NCBI GenBank assembly: GCA_963746825.1
Contig: CAVVCU010000003.1
Coordinates: 310,001-374,000, forward strand
Reading direction: 5' to 3'
DNA: 64,000 bases
Source: JACVRW01 sp963746825
GTDB lineage: Bacteria > Actinomycetota > Thermoleophilia > Solirubrobacterales > Thermoleophilaceae
The stretch's first letter is position 1. Each line of letters starts with the position of its first letter. Of the stretch, positions 1 through 10,764 are shown in pieces. Below the pieces are notes generated by a model that saw nothing but the letters and a program-made list of their open reading frames with translations, was not told the origin of the DNA and did not search any database. A program made the translations under genes and the position numbers.

Positions 1-2
1 CG

Positions 3-656
3 TTCATGCCCAAGCCGCTGTTCGGCGAGAACGGCTCGGGCATGCATACCCACCAGTCGCTGTTCAAGGGCGACAGCAACGCGTTCTATGACGCCGACGA
101 CCAGTACTTCCTCTCCGACGTGGGCAAGGCCTTCATCGCCGGCCAGCTCAAGCACGCGCGCGAGATGACCTCGGTGTTCGCGCAGTGGGTCAACTCCTAC
201 AAGCGGCTGGTGCCGGGCTACGAGGCGCCGGTCTACTGCGCGTGGTCGCGGCGCAACCGCTCGGCGCTCGTGCGGGTCCCGCTCTACCACCCGGGCAAGG
301 AGCAGGCCACGCGGATGGAGCTGCGCTGTCCCGACCCGGCGTGCAACCCCTATCTCACCTTCGCCATCCTCCTGGCGGCGGGGCTGGAGGGCATCGAGAA
401 GGGCTACGAGCTGCCCGAGCCGATGGAGAAGAACCTGTACCACATCAGCCCCGAGGAACGGAAGCGGCTGGGCATCGAGCAGCTCCCCGAGACCCTGGGC
501 GAGGCGATCGAGATCACCGGCGAGTCCGAGCTCGTGCTGCGCACGTTCGGCGAGCACATCTTCAACCGCTACATCGAGATCAAGCGCCAGGAGTGGGAGG
601 ACTACCGGGTCCAGGTGACCCAGTGGGAGCTCGACCGCTACCTCAGCGTTCTCTGA
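3..656 (+). CDS. glnA: Glutamine synthetase, C-terminal part (gene starts before the window)
   Basis: Visible are about 217 residues of the catalytic barrel of a class I glutamine synthetase, which makes glutamine from glutamate, ammonia and ATP in the cytosol. The signature NGSGMHTHQS lies at the start of the visible part, followed by the substrate-binding RNRSALVRVP and the block RMELRCPDPACNPYLTF. A tyrosine in EKNLYHIS occupies the place of the adenylylation tyrosine of bacterial GlnA. The frame is open to the window edge, so the internal ATG at 6 is not the start. The protein ends in QWELDRYLSVL, a normal family C-terminus. Which of several GS paralogues this is cannot be told from the fragment. 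Confidence 0.95.
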   Translation, partial: FMPKPLFGENGSGMHTHQSLFKGDSNAFYDADDQYFLSDVGKAFIAGQLKHAREMTSVFAQWVNSYKRLVPGYEAPVYCAWSRRNRSALVRVPLYHPGKEQATRMELRCPDPACNPYLTFAILLAAGLEGIEKGYELPEPMEKNLYHISPEERKRLGIEQLPETLGEAIEITGESELVLRTFGEHIFNRYIEIKRQEWEDYRVQVTQWELDRYLSVL

Positions 657-773
657 GCGCCCTTCAGCTCGTCGGGTTTCGGCAGGTGGTCCATCGCCTT
701 GAACTCGGCGGAAAGCCATCGAGCCGACGTGCAACCATGACCGCCCAGCCTTGACTCGATAGGAAGCCCGACA

Positions 774-3267
774 ATGGATTCAGAACGCCGCTCGCTCTTC
801 ACCTTCCCCGCCGGCCGCCGCTCCAAGTGGGTGGTGTTCGGAATCTGGTTGGCGGTCATCTTCTTTGCCTTCGGCACCAACCTGCCCGGCAAGTTCAGCG
901 ATGCCGAGGACAACGAGTCCACCTCGTTCCTGCCGGGCGACGCCGAGTCGACGGAGGTCCTGGCCAAGGCGGAGGCCCTGCAGGGCGGCGAGCTGGCTCC
1001 CGCGGTGATCGTCTATCGCCGCGCGGACGGGCTGACCGACGCGGACCGGGAGAAAATCGCCGACGACGCAGGCCGGCTGACCGAGAGGAAGTTCCCGGCC
1101 GTCGTGGCTGACGGCGCGACGGCGGCGTCGGGAGGCGGCTCAGGGGGATCCTCGGAGGAGGCGCCGAGTGGCGGAGGCGGGGCTCCCGCGGGCAACCTGC
1201 CCGAGGGCTGCGCGGGGCCGACCACGCCTGTGCCGGGCCAGCCCAGCGATTACGCCCCGTTCGTCGGTCCGCTCTGCTCCGAGGACGGCAAGGCGGCCAT
1301 CGTGACCTCCTACCTCAAGGGCGACGGCGAGGCCGATTCCCTGCTCGACCCGGTGCAGTTCTGGCGCGACACCGTGTCCGATCCGGGGGGCGGCCTCGAC
1401 GTGAAGCTCACGGGCGGCGCGGGCTACGCGGCGGACGCCATCGAGGTCTTCGAGAACATCAACGGGACACTGCTGCTGTCGGCGGCCCTGCTGGTGATCG
1501 TCCTGCTGATCCTCATCTACCGCTCGCCGGTGTTCTTCCTGATCCCGCTGGTGGCGGTCATGTTCGCCGAGATCCTGTCGCGCTCGGTGGGCTACGGAAT
1601 CTCGGAGTTCGGCGTGACCATCAACGGCCAGTCGAGCTCGATCATGTCCGTGCTCGTGCTTGGGGGCCGGCACCGACTACGCGCTCTTGATCGTGGCCAG
1701 ATACCGAGAGGAGCTGCACAACTTCGAGGATCGCCACGAGGCGATGGCCGAGGCCATGCGCTCGGCCGGACCCGCTGTGCTGGCCTCCTCGGCGACGGTG
1801 ATCGCGGCGCTGCTCTGCCTGACGATCGCCAAGGTCAACGGCACCGCCGGCCTGGGCCCGATCGGCGCCATCGGCGTGGCCTGTGCGGCCATCTCGATGC
1901 TCACGCTGCTGCCCGCGCTGCTCACCATCTACGGGCGACGCGCGTTCTGGCCCTTCGTGCCGCACACGCCCCAATGGGCGGGCGCGCACGAGGAGCCCTC
2001 CAGCGGACTCGGCCGCCGCATCGTCGAGGGCTCGCGCTTCGGCGCGCTCCTGCCGGCAGCCGCCGCCTGTCTGCTGTTCCCGTTCTTCCTCCTCGGCTGG
2101 ATTGTGAAGACGCTGATCTTCCTCGTCACCTTCGGGAAGGTGCGGATTCCAAACCTGGTGAAGGCCCCGGTCGACCGGGCCATCTTCAAGCCCTACGAGC
2201 TGCGCCGCTTCCGTCACGAGCACGCGTCCGACGCCACTCACGGCTTCTGGGCCCGGGTGGGCAACCGGGTGGCCGTCAATCCGGTGCGGGTGCTGGTGGG
2301 CTCGACCGCCGTGCTGCTGGTCATGTGCGCGGGCTTTGCCTTCTTCTCCACCGACCTCACCACCAACGACAGCTACCGCACCGAGGTGGAGTCCGTGCAG
2401 GGCCAGGACCTCCTGGCTCAGAGCTTCCCCGCCGGGGCGAGCGTGCCCACCGACGTGATCGTGCCGGCCGGCGGCGACGTCGAGGCCGTGACGGCGGCGC
2501 TCGAGGAGACCGACGGGGTCGAGGCGGTCTCGCCGCCGGTGGCCGAGGGCGAGGATGGCGTGCTGGTGCAGGCCACCCTCGTGCCGCCGCCCTACTCCAC
2601 CGACGCCTTCGACCTGATCGAACCGATCCGCGAGGCCGCGAGCGGCGCGGTCGAGGGCACGATCGTCGGCGGCGCTTCGGCCATCGAGTTCGACGTCCGC
2701 GAAGCGTCGGCCTGGGATTCGATCGTGATCCCGCCGATCGTGCTCGTGGTGGTCTTCCTGATCCTGGTGTTGCTGCTGCGGGCCGTGGTGGCGCCGCTGA
2801 TCCTGATCGGCACGGTGATCATCTCGTTCCTCGCCGCGCTCGGCGTGGGCTACTTCGTCTTCGACGTGTTCTTCGACTTCCCAGGATCGGATCCGTCCCT
2901 GCCCCTGTTCGCGTTCGTGTTCCTGGTGGCGCTGGGGGTCGACTACAACATCTTCCTCGTGGCTCGGGCACGCGAAGAGACCGAGAAGCACGGAACCGAA
3001 CAGGGCATGGTTCGCGCCCTCGCCGTAACCGGCGGCGTGATCACCAGCGCGGGAATCGTGCTGGCCGGGACCTTCCTGGTGCTGGCGTCGCTGCCGCTCG
3101 TGTTCCTCACCGAGATCGGCTTCGTGGTGGCCTTCGGCGTCCTGCTCGACACGTTCCTGGTGCGCAGCGTGCTGGTGCCCGCGCTCATCATCAAGATCGG
3201 GCCGAGCGTCTGGTGGCCGTCCGCGCTGGCCAAGAGCGAGCGCGAACGGGTGGGCGCTAGCGCGTAG
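774..3267 (+). CDS. MMPL/RND-family transporter, frameshifted
   Basis: Large inner-membrane transporter of the MMPL branch of the RND superfamily, a family that exports lipids or drugs using the proton gradient. The N-terminal helix (VVFGIWLAVIFFAF) is followed by an extracytoplasmic loop, a helix bundle, a second loop and a second bundle. The duplicated GxDY motifs are present as GAGTDYALLIVARYREEL and GVDYNIFLVARAREE. The frame changes at the five-G run 1662-1666: upstream reads SVLVLG and downstream reads GAGTDYALL in the next frame. Removing one G restores about 830 residues, a normal length, so this is one gene with a probable sequencing insertion. The 3' end overlaps the convergent peptidase gene by 11 nt. 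The substrate cannot be inferred. Confidence 0.88.
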
Positions 3268-4039
3268 CCGCCGGGCGCGCGCCCAGCGCGGACTCCACGA
3301 TCCGGCGCGCTGCGCGCAGCGATTCCGGCCGCAGGCGGGCGGGGCGGTCGCAGGCGCTGTGGCGACAGGGCTCCCCGCCCGCGCCCACGCCCAGCTTCGC
3401 GGCGGGCAGGCCCATCAGCTCGAACTCGCGGTGATCGGAGTTGCCGGTGGTCTCGTCGCGTACCCAGCTGATGGGCGCGCCCGCCCGCCGGGCCGCTCTC
3501 AGCAGCGCGCCCTCGACCGCGCGGCGGGGCGAGGCGGCGGGCGAGCGCAGCCAGAAGGGCCGGTCGCGCCCCACCTCGTCGAGCGACAACGCCCAGCGCA
3601 GCCGGCGTGCATCGCGCTCGCGCACGCGCCGGGCGAGCGCCAGCGCGCCCAGGTGGTCGGGCGAGCCGGTGTAGACGCGCTCCTCGGCGCCGGTGGCCAC
3701 CAGCCACACGTCGCAGCGCGGGGGGTGGCGGGCCAGCCGGCCGGCCAGGGCGGCGAGCAGGCCCAGGCCCGAGGCGTTGTCGTTGGCCCCCGGCCCGTCC
3801 GGCGTGCTGTCGGTGTGCGCCATCAGGATGTGCAGGCACGAACGCGGACCGTCGTAGGCGCCGATCACGTTGCGCGAGCGCCCGCGCCCCGGCACCGCGA
3901 AGCGCTGCACGGTCACGGACAGGTCCGCCTGGCGAAAGACCCCGGCCAGGTAGCGGTGGGCGCGCTGCTCGGCCGCGCTCGCGGCCGGGCGGGGGCCCCA
4001 GGACGCGATGTTCACCGCGTGGTCGTGAGCGCTGGGCAC
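3257..4039 (-). CDS. M28-family zinc metallopeptidase
   Basis: Aminopeptidase-type M28 protein. The metal and catalytic residues appear in family order: HTD in LMAHTDSTPDG, Asp in GANDNASG, the Glu pair in TGAEERVY, Asp in SLDEVG, and a late His in CRHSACD. The annotated GTG start at 4039 gives about 260 residues beginning VPSAHDHAVN. The frame continues upstream without a stop to 4127 and encodes a signal-peptide-like stretch (RTAALLAALALFAPP). No ATG, GTG or TTG lies in that extension, only a CTG at 4117. The protein is therefore probably exported but its start is uncertain. It lies directly downstream of the thioredoxin-domain gene on the same strand. Confidence 0.8.
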   Translation of the reverse strand: MPSAHDHAVNIASWGPRPAASAAEQRAHRYLAGVFRQADLSVTVQRFAVPGRGRSRNVIGAYDGPRSCLHILMAHTDSTPDGPGANDNASGLGLLAALAGRLARHPPRCDVWLVATGAEERVYTGSPDHLGALALARRVRERDARRLRWALSLDEVGRDRPFWLRSPAASPRRAVEGALLRAARRAGAPISWVRDETTGNSDHREFELMGLPAAKLGVGAGGEPCRHSACDRPARLRPESLRAARRIVESALGARPAATR

Positions 4040-4065
4040 CGGCGGCGCGAAGAGCGCCAGGGCGG

Positions 4066-6024
<1,959 letters not shown>

Positions 6025-6034
6025 GCCCAGAAAG

Positions 6035-7456
6035 CTACCCGCGTCTCAGCTCGGCACGCTTGATCTTGCCGCTGGGCGTCTTGGGCAGCTCGGCGGTGAA
6101 GTCGACGATGCGGGGGTACTTGTAGGGGGCGGTCTGGCTCTTGGCGTGATCCTGCAGCTCGCGCGCCAGCTGGTCGCTGGGCTCGTGACCGTCACGCAGG
6201 ACCACGACGGCGCGCACCACCTGGCCGCGGACGTCGTCGGGCGCGGCCACGGCGGCGGCCTCGGCCACGGCGGGGTGGGTGACGAGCGCGGACTCGACCT
6301 CGAACGGCCCGATCCGGTAGCCGGCGGAGATGATCACGTCGTCGGTGCGGCCCTCGAACCAGAAGTAGCCCTCCTCGTCCTCGGTCACGCGGTCGCCCGT
6401 GCGCCACGGCTCGTCGCGCGGGCCGTCGATGAAGAAGGTGGGCACCGTCTGAGGGTCTATCACCAGCTCGCCGTCGTCGATCCGGGCGCCGAAGCCGGGC
6501 AGCGGGCGGCCCATCGAGCCCGGGCGCACCGGCGGGCCGATCGGCATGCCCATCAGCGCCCCGGTCTCGGTCTGCCCGTAGCCGTCGTGGATGGACACCC
6601 CGGCGTCGTCCTGCCACGCGCGCACCACCTCGGGGTTGAGCGGCTCACCGGCGGCCACCGCGTGACGCAGCGAGGGCAGAGGGCGCAGCTCGCTGCGCTT
6701 GGCGATGGCGCGGTACTCGGTGGGCGACATGCACAGCACGTCGACGCGCTCGCGCTCGAGCAGGTCGAGGCGCTCGTCGGGGTCGAAGCGACCGTCGTGC
6801 AGCAGCGCCGCGGCTCCGCGCAGCCAGGCGGCCACGAACGCGTTGCGCGCCGAGAGCGACCAGCCGCTGGCCGCCGTGCACCAGCACAGGTCGCCCTCGC
6901 GGGCGCCGTACCAGTGCTCGGCCTGCACGCTCTGGCCCTCGAGGTAGCGGGCGCCGTGGCGGATGGGCTTGGGCGTGCCGGCGGTGCCCGACGTGAAGAC
7001 GATCAGGGCCGGGCTGTCGGGTTCCACCTCCACCGCCGCGGCTGGCTCTGCCTCGCTGAGCAGGCGCTGGTCGCCGAGCGCCACCACCTCGGCGTCCAGG
7101 CCGGCCTCCTCCACCGACGCGAGGTTGCGCTCGCCGGCGACCACCGCGCGAGGCCCCACCAGCTCGCCGCGGACCCGCAGGTCGGCCGGGCGCAGCTGCT
7201 CGCTGCACGGCAGCGCCACGGCGCCGAGCCGCCAGCACGCCACCATCGCGTAGACCCATTCCGGCCGGTTGCCCACGAGGGTCATCACCACCTCGCCCTC
7301 GCCGACTCCGCGCCGGGCCAGGGCGCCGGCCAGCAGCGCCGAGCGCTCGGCCACCTCTCCGAAGCTGATCTCGCTGCGCTCGCCCTCGCCGGTCAGGGCC
7401 ACCAGCGCCCGCCGTCCCGGGTCGGCGGCGTCCACCACGTCGCGCGCGAAGTTCAT
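6035..7456 (-). CDS. AMP-forming acyl-CoA synthetase (MACS-like)
   Basis: Class I adenylate-forming ligase of 473 residues, activating a carboxylic acid with ATP and then loading CoA. Motifs run in order: FTSGTAGTPKPIRH (phosphate loop), DGYGQTETGALMG, WRTGDR, GRTDDVIISAGYRIGPFEVE (hinge) and the lysine-containing KTPSGKIKRAELR at the C-terminus. The hinge and overall pattern resemble medium-chain acyl-CoA synthetases, but the true substrate is unknown. The ATG at 7456 overlaps the TGA of the upstream TetR gene in an ATGA arrangement, so the two are translationally coupled. A longer in-frame extension runs into the regulator's coding region and is rejected. Confidence 0.88.
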   Translation of the reverse strand: MNFARDVVDAADPGRRALVALTGEGERSEISFGEVAERSALLAGALARRGVGEGEVVMTLVGNRPEWVYAMVACWRLGAVALPCSEQLRPADLRVRGELVGPRAVVAGERNLASVEEAGLDAEVVALGDQRLLSEAEPAAAVEVEPDSPALIVFTSGTAGTPKPIRHGARYLEGQSVQAEHWYGAREGDLCWCTAASGWSLSARNAFVAAWLRGAAALLHDGRFDPDERLDLLERERVDVLCMSPTEYRAIAKRSELRPLPSLRHAVAAGEPLNPEVVRAWQDDAGVSIHDGYGQTETGALMGMPIGPPVRPGSMGRPLPGFGARIDDGELVIDPQTVPTFFIDGPRDEPWRTGDRVTEDEEGYFWFEGRTDDVIISAGYRIGPFEVESALVTHPAVAEAAAVAAPDDVRGQVVRAVVVLRDGHEPSDQLARELQDHAKSQTAPYKYPRIVDFTAELPKTPSGKIKRAELRRG

Positions 7457-8091
7457 GCCGGCCAGCGCTCCCCGCCGGCGAGACGCTCGAGCCCGTGCCA
7501 GGCGAAGTCCATCGTCACCTCGACGATCCGCTCGCGGGGCACCTCCTGGTGGTCGGCCCACCAGTTGGCCAGCGACTGCACCGAGCCCACCAGCATCTGC
7601 GCCAGCATCTGTATGCCCTTCGCGCGCATGGCCTCGTCCTCCTCGCCGCTCCGGGAGCCGGGATCGTCGGCGATCAGCGCCGCGACCAGCGCGGTCACCT
7701 GGGCCACCACCCGGTCGAGCGCGGCCGCCGCCTCGGGATCGGTGGTCTCGCGAAAGAGCAGCCGCCAGGCCACCCGGTGGTCCTCCACGAAGGCGTAGAA
7801 GGCGTCCAGGCCGGCGGCGAGCCGGTCGACGCTCCCCGGCCCCGCCGAGGCGATGGCCGCGGAAAGGCGCTCGAACAGGATGCCGGTGTGGTTCTCGAGC
7901 AGCTCCGCGTACAGACCCTGCTTGGAGTCGAAGTGCTCGTAGATGAGCGCCTTGGACACGCCGCCGTCGCGCGCGATGTCGTCGATCGAGGACGCGTGGT
8001 AGCCGCGCCCGGAGAACACGGCCAGGGCCGAGTCGAGGATCGCGGCGCGGCGCTTCTCGCCGCTGAGGCGCCTGCGTGGGGTGGTGCTCAC
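7453..8091 (-). CDS. TetR/AcrR-family transcriptional regulator
   Basis: A 212-residue regulator with an N-terminal helix-turn-helix (AILDSALAVFSGRGYHASSIDDIA, then GVSKALIYEHFDSKQGLYAEL) and a ligand-binding C-terminal domain. The GTG at 8091 gives VSTTPRRRLSGEKRRA, a usual TetR beginning. The longer in-frame reading overlaps the divergent gene and its operator. The gene is followed with a 4-nt overlap by the acyl-CoA synthetase and is divergent from the membrane protein at 8164. An imperfect palindrome in the shared spacer (8113-8134) is the likely operator. By analogy with fatty-acid-type TetR regulators it may sense an acyl-CoA; that is inference. Confidence 0.88.
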   Translation of the reverse strand: MSTTPRRRLSGEKRRAAILDSALAVFSGRGYHASSIDDIARDGGVSKALIYEHFDSKQGLYAELLENHTGILFERLSAAIASAGPGSVDRLAAGLDAFYAFVEDHRVAWRLLFRETTDPEAAAALDRVVAQVTALVAALIADDPGSRSGEEDEAMRAKGIQMLAQMLVGSVQSLANWWADHQEVPRERIVEVTMDFAWHGLERLAGGERWPA

Positions 8092-8112
8092 CGCGAGCGA
8101 CGTTCCATGTAG

Positions 8113-8134
8113 ACTGACTGACCGTTCAGTTAGT
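8113..8134. promoter_or_regulatory. Probable TetR operator
   Basis: The 22-nt segment ACTGACTGACC/GTTCAGTTAGT is an imperfect inverted repeat with 9 of 11 positions matching. It has the look of TetR-family operators of the TGACTGA-CCG-TTCAGT kind. It sits between the divergent TetR gene and the membrane protein gene, so it probably controls both directions and hence the coupled acyl-CoA synthetase. Confidence 0.65.
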
Positions 8135-8163
8135 TCGACCTCGGACGGCACGGAGACTCGCAC

Positions 8164-10034
8164 ATGGACACGCTGACCCTCCTCGCACAGGCCACCGGCG
8201 ACGAGCCGGCGGGCGGTGCGGCGGCGGCCGAGGCCATCGGCGCGACCGGCGGGGGCGGTGGTGGTGACCGCGGCCATGGCGCTGCTGATCGCCGGGCACC
8301 GCAGCGGGCGCATCGGCTGGCTCTCGCGCCTGGCCGCGCGCGCCGAGCGCGCCACCGCGCTGCCGGTGTGGGCGGCCCTGCCCTCGATGCTGCTCGGCGT
8401 GTCGCTGCTGACCGCGGTGATCGGGATGTACTGGGACATCTCGCTGCACATCGACAACGGCCGCGACGCGGGGCCGCTGGCCAACCCGGCCCACTACCTG
8501 ATCCTGGCCGGGCTCTACGGCGTGCTGCTGTCGGGCGTGGTGAGCATGGCGCTGGCCAGCGAGCGGCCCGACGGCGAGCGCGGTCGACCTGCGAAACGGC
8601 TGGTGGATGCCCGCCGGCGCGGTGATCGTCACCGCGTGCGGCGCCTTCGCGCTCACCGGGTTCCCGCTCGACGACATCTGGCATCGGCTGTTCGGGCAGG
8701 ACGTGACGCTCTGGGGCCCCACCCACCTGATGCTGATCGGCGGCGGCTCGCTGGCCACGCTGGGGGGAATGGCCCTGACCGCCGAGGCGGTCTCGGCCCT
8801 GGGCCGCGATCCCGAGCGCGACCGGCCCGAAGGTGGCCCACGTCGTGCGGCGCGGCCTGCTCGCGGGCGGATTCCTCGTCGCGCTCTCGAGCTTCCAGGC
8901 CGAGTTCGACTTCGGGGTGCCCCAGTTTCGCCAGGTCCTCCACCCGGTGCTGATCATGCTGGCCGCGGGGTGTCGCGTTGGTAACCGCCCGTGTCTACCT
9001 CGGGCGCGGCGGGGCGCTGCAGGCGCTGCTCGGCTTCCTGCTGATCCGTGGCCTGCTCGCCGTGCTGGTGGGGGAGGTGTGGGATCAGACCACTCCGCAC
9101 TTCCCCCTCTACCTGGTCGAGGCGCTGCTGGTGGAGGCCGTCTTCCTGAGCTCGCGCCCACGCTCCCCCGTGGCGCTCGGCGCGCTCGCCGGCGTCCTCA
9201 TCGGCACGGTCGGCCTGGCCGTGGAGTGGGGCTGGAGCAACGTATGGATGCCCATCCCGTGGGGCGCGTCGCTCTGGCCCGAGGCCGCCGTGGCCGGCCT
9301 TTTCACCGCGGTCGGAGCAGGCGCGGTCGGCGGCTTCGTGGGCGCGGCCCTGACCGGCCGGACCGCGGGCACGACACGTCTCGAGAACCGAGCCGCCCTG
9401 GCCGGCCTGGCGCTCTGCGTGGCGGTGATCGGATGGGGGCTGCCGACCTCTTCCGAGGGCCCACGGACGGCGCGCGTGACCCTCGGCCCGGACGGCGGCG
9501 CGTCCGTGCGCATCAGCCCTCCGGGCAGCGCCGAGGGCGCCCACTTCCTCAACCTCACCTCCTGGCAGGGCGGGGGCAGCGTCATTCGCGAGCTCGAGCG
9601 CAGTGGCCCCGGGCGAGTACCGCACGAGCGGGCCGGTACCGGTGGCCGGCGCGTGGAAGACACTGGTGCGCGCGCACGTGGGCAGCTCGCTGGCCGGAGT
9701 TCCCGTGCATCTGCCCGAGGACCGCGCCATCCCGGCGCCGGCCGTACCGGCGCCGCGGGAGTTCACGCGCGCCTTCGTGCCCGACCGCGAGATCCTCCAG
9801 CGCGAGCGCAAGAGCGGGGTGGCCGGCTGGCTCAGCGCGCTCGCCTACCTGACCGTCGCGGCGCTCGCCGCCGCGCTCCTTGCGCTTGTGGCCTGGGCGC
9901 TGCTGCGCCTGGAGCGGGGAGAGCGGGGAAGGAATCCGGGCGCGATTATGGAAACTGGAGAGGTCCGCGGCCGGGCTGCGGGCAACAACGCCGAAACATC
10001 TGTTAGATTCGCCGCCACGCCGAGTCCGCGTTAG
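8164..10034 (+). pseudogene. Uncharacterised multi-pass membrane protein broken by five +1 frameshifts
   Basis: Six successive reading-frame segments, each shifted one base from the last, together give one protein of about 621 residues. Frame changes lie near 8251-8255 (GGGGG), 8582, 8826-8828 (CCC), 8967-8970 (GGGG) and 9602. The joined sequence is hydrophobic, with many membrane segments and a single helix near the C-terminus. It carries conserved-looking blocks YWDISLHIDNGRD...NPAHYLILAGL and DDIWHRLFGQDVTLWGPTHL, where His, Asp and Trp recur near membrane segments, as if to bind a metal or cofactor (inference). I do not recognise the family. The ATG at 8164 has GGAG 8 nt upstream. The gene is divergent from the TetR gene and probably under its operator. 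Whether it is a true pseudogene or a sequencing artefact is open; the coherent segments favour an artefact. Confidence 0.72.
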
Positions 10035-10153
10035 CGCGGAGCGGGGGAACCAAGGGTGGTCTGTCCAGGCCACTGGGGCGAACTTCCTCGATAGAGGAGG
10101 CGCGCAAGCTCTTTCAGCGCGAGCCCGACAGCTAACCCCGCAGGCGTACGAAA
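10015..10153 (+). ncRNA. Cyclic di-AMP riboswitch (ydaO/yuaA type)
   Basis: The leader between the membrane protein and the NlpC/P60 gene carries the conserved blocks of the ydaO class in order: CCGAGTCCGCG with a hairpin, GCGGGGGAACCA, GGGGCGAA, a variable hairpin (CCTCGATAGAGG), then CCGACAGCTAACCCCG and AGGCG just before the start codon. In actinobacteria this class is known to sit in front of cell-wall hydrolase genes and to switch them off when c-di-AMP is high. The position a few bases upstream of the ATG at 10158 fits control of that gene. Identified by eye, not by a covariance search. Confidence 0.88.
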
Positions 10154-10157
10154 GAGA

Positions 10158-10727
10158 ATGCTGTTGCGCCCCTACAAGACTCTGTTTTCTGCATGCCTGT
10201 GCGCGTGCCTGCTCGTGCTCGCCTTCGCCGGCAGCGCTGCCGCCGCCGACGGTTCGGGCGGCGCAACCTTCGAGCCGCCGCCTCCGCCGCCTGAGGAGGC
10301 GACCCTGGTCAATGGCCGGGTGATCGCTCCGCTGTCGGCGCCGCCGCGCGTCCAGCGCGTGATCGAGGCCGCCAACCGGCTGGTCGAGAAGCCCTACATC
10401 TACGGCGGCGGTCACAAGCCCTACTCGACCTCCCGCCTCGACCGCGGCTACGACTGCTCGGGCGCCGTGTCCTACGCCCTCTACGGCGGGCGCTTCCTGC
10501 GCTCCCCGCTGCCCTCGGGCGCCCTGATGGACTGGGGCGAGGAGGGCACCGGCGACTGGATCACCGTCTACGCCCACGGCGGGCACGCCTACGTGGTCAT
10601 CGCCGGCCTGCGCTTCGACACCTCGATGCGCGACGCCGACGCCCCGGGCCCCCGCAGCGGCCCGCGCTGGAGCAAGACGCTGCGCAAGTCGAGCGCGTTC
10701 GTGGCGCGCCACCCCGTCGGCTACTAG
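10158..10727 (+). CDS. Secreted NlpC/P60-type peptidoglycan hydrolase
   Basis: A 189-residue exported protein: signal peptide about 1-30 (ending GSAAAADG), a proline-rich linker at 40-46, then an NlpC/P60-like domain. The catalytic cysteine is C100 in GYDCSGAVSYAL and the histidine is H143 in HGGHAYVVI. It also has YIYGGGHKP, the usual entry into the fold. The family cuts peptide stems in peptidoglycan, and some related forms have other amidase roles. The upstream c-di-AMP riboswitch ties the gene to wall homeostasis and supports hydrolase function. Length and layout match small single-domain members. Confidence 0.87.
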   Translation: MLLRPYKTLFSACLCACLLVLAFAGSAAAADGSGGATFEPPPPPPEEATLVNGRVIAPLSAPPRVQRVIEAANRLVEKPYIYGGGHKPYSTSRLDRGYDCSGAVSYALYGGRFLRSPLPSGALMDWGEEGTGDWITVYAHGGHAYVVIAGLRFDTSMRDADAPGPRSGPRWSKTLRKSSAFVARHPVGY

Positions 10728-10764
10728 GCGTATCTCGCCTCAGCCGCCGCAGTATTCTCAGGCC

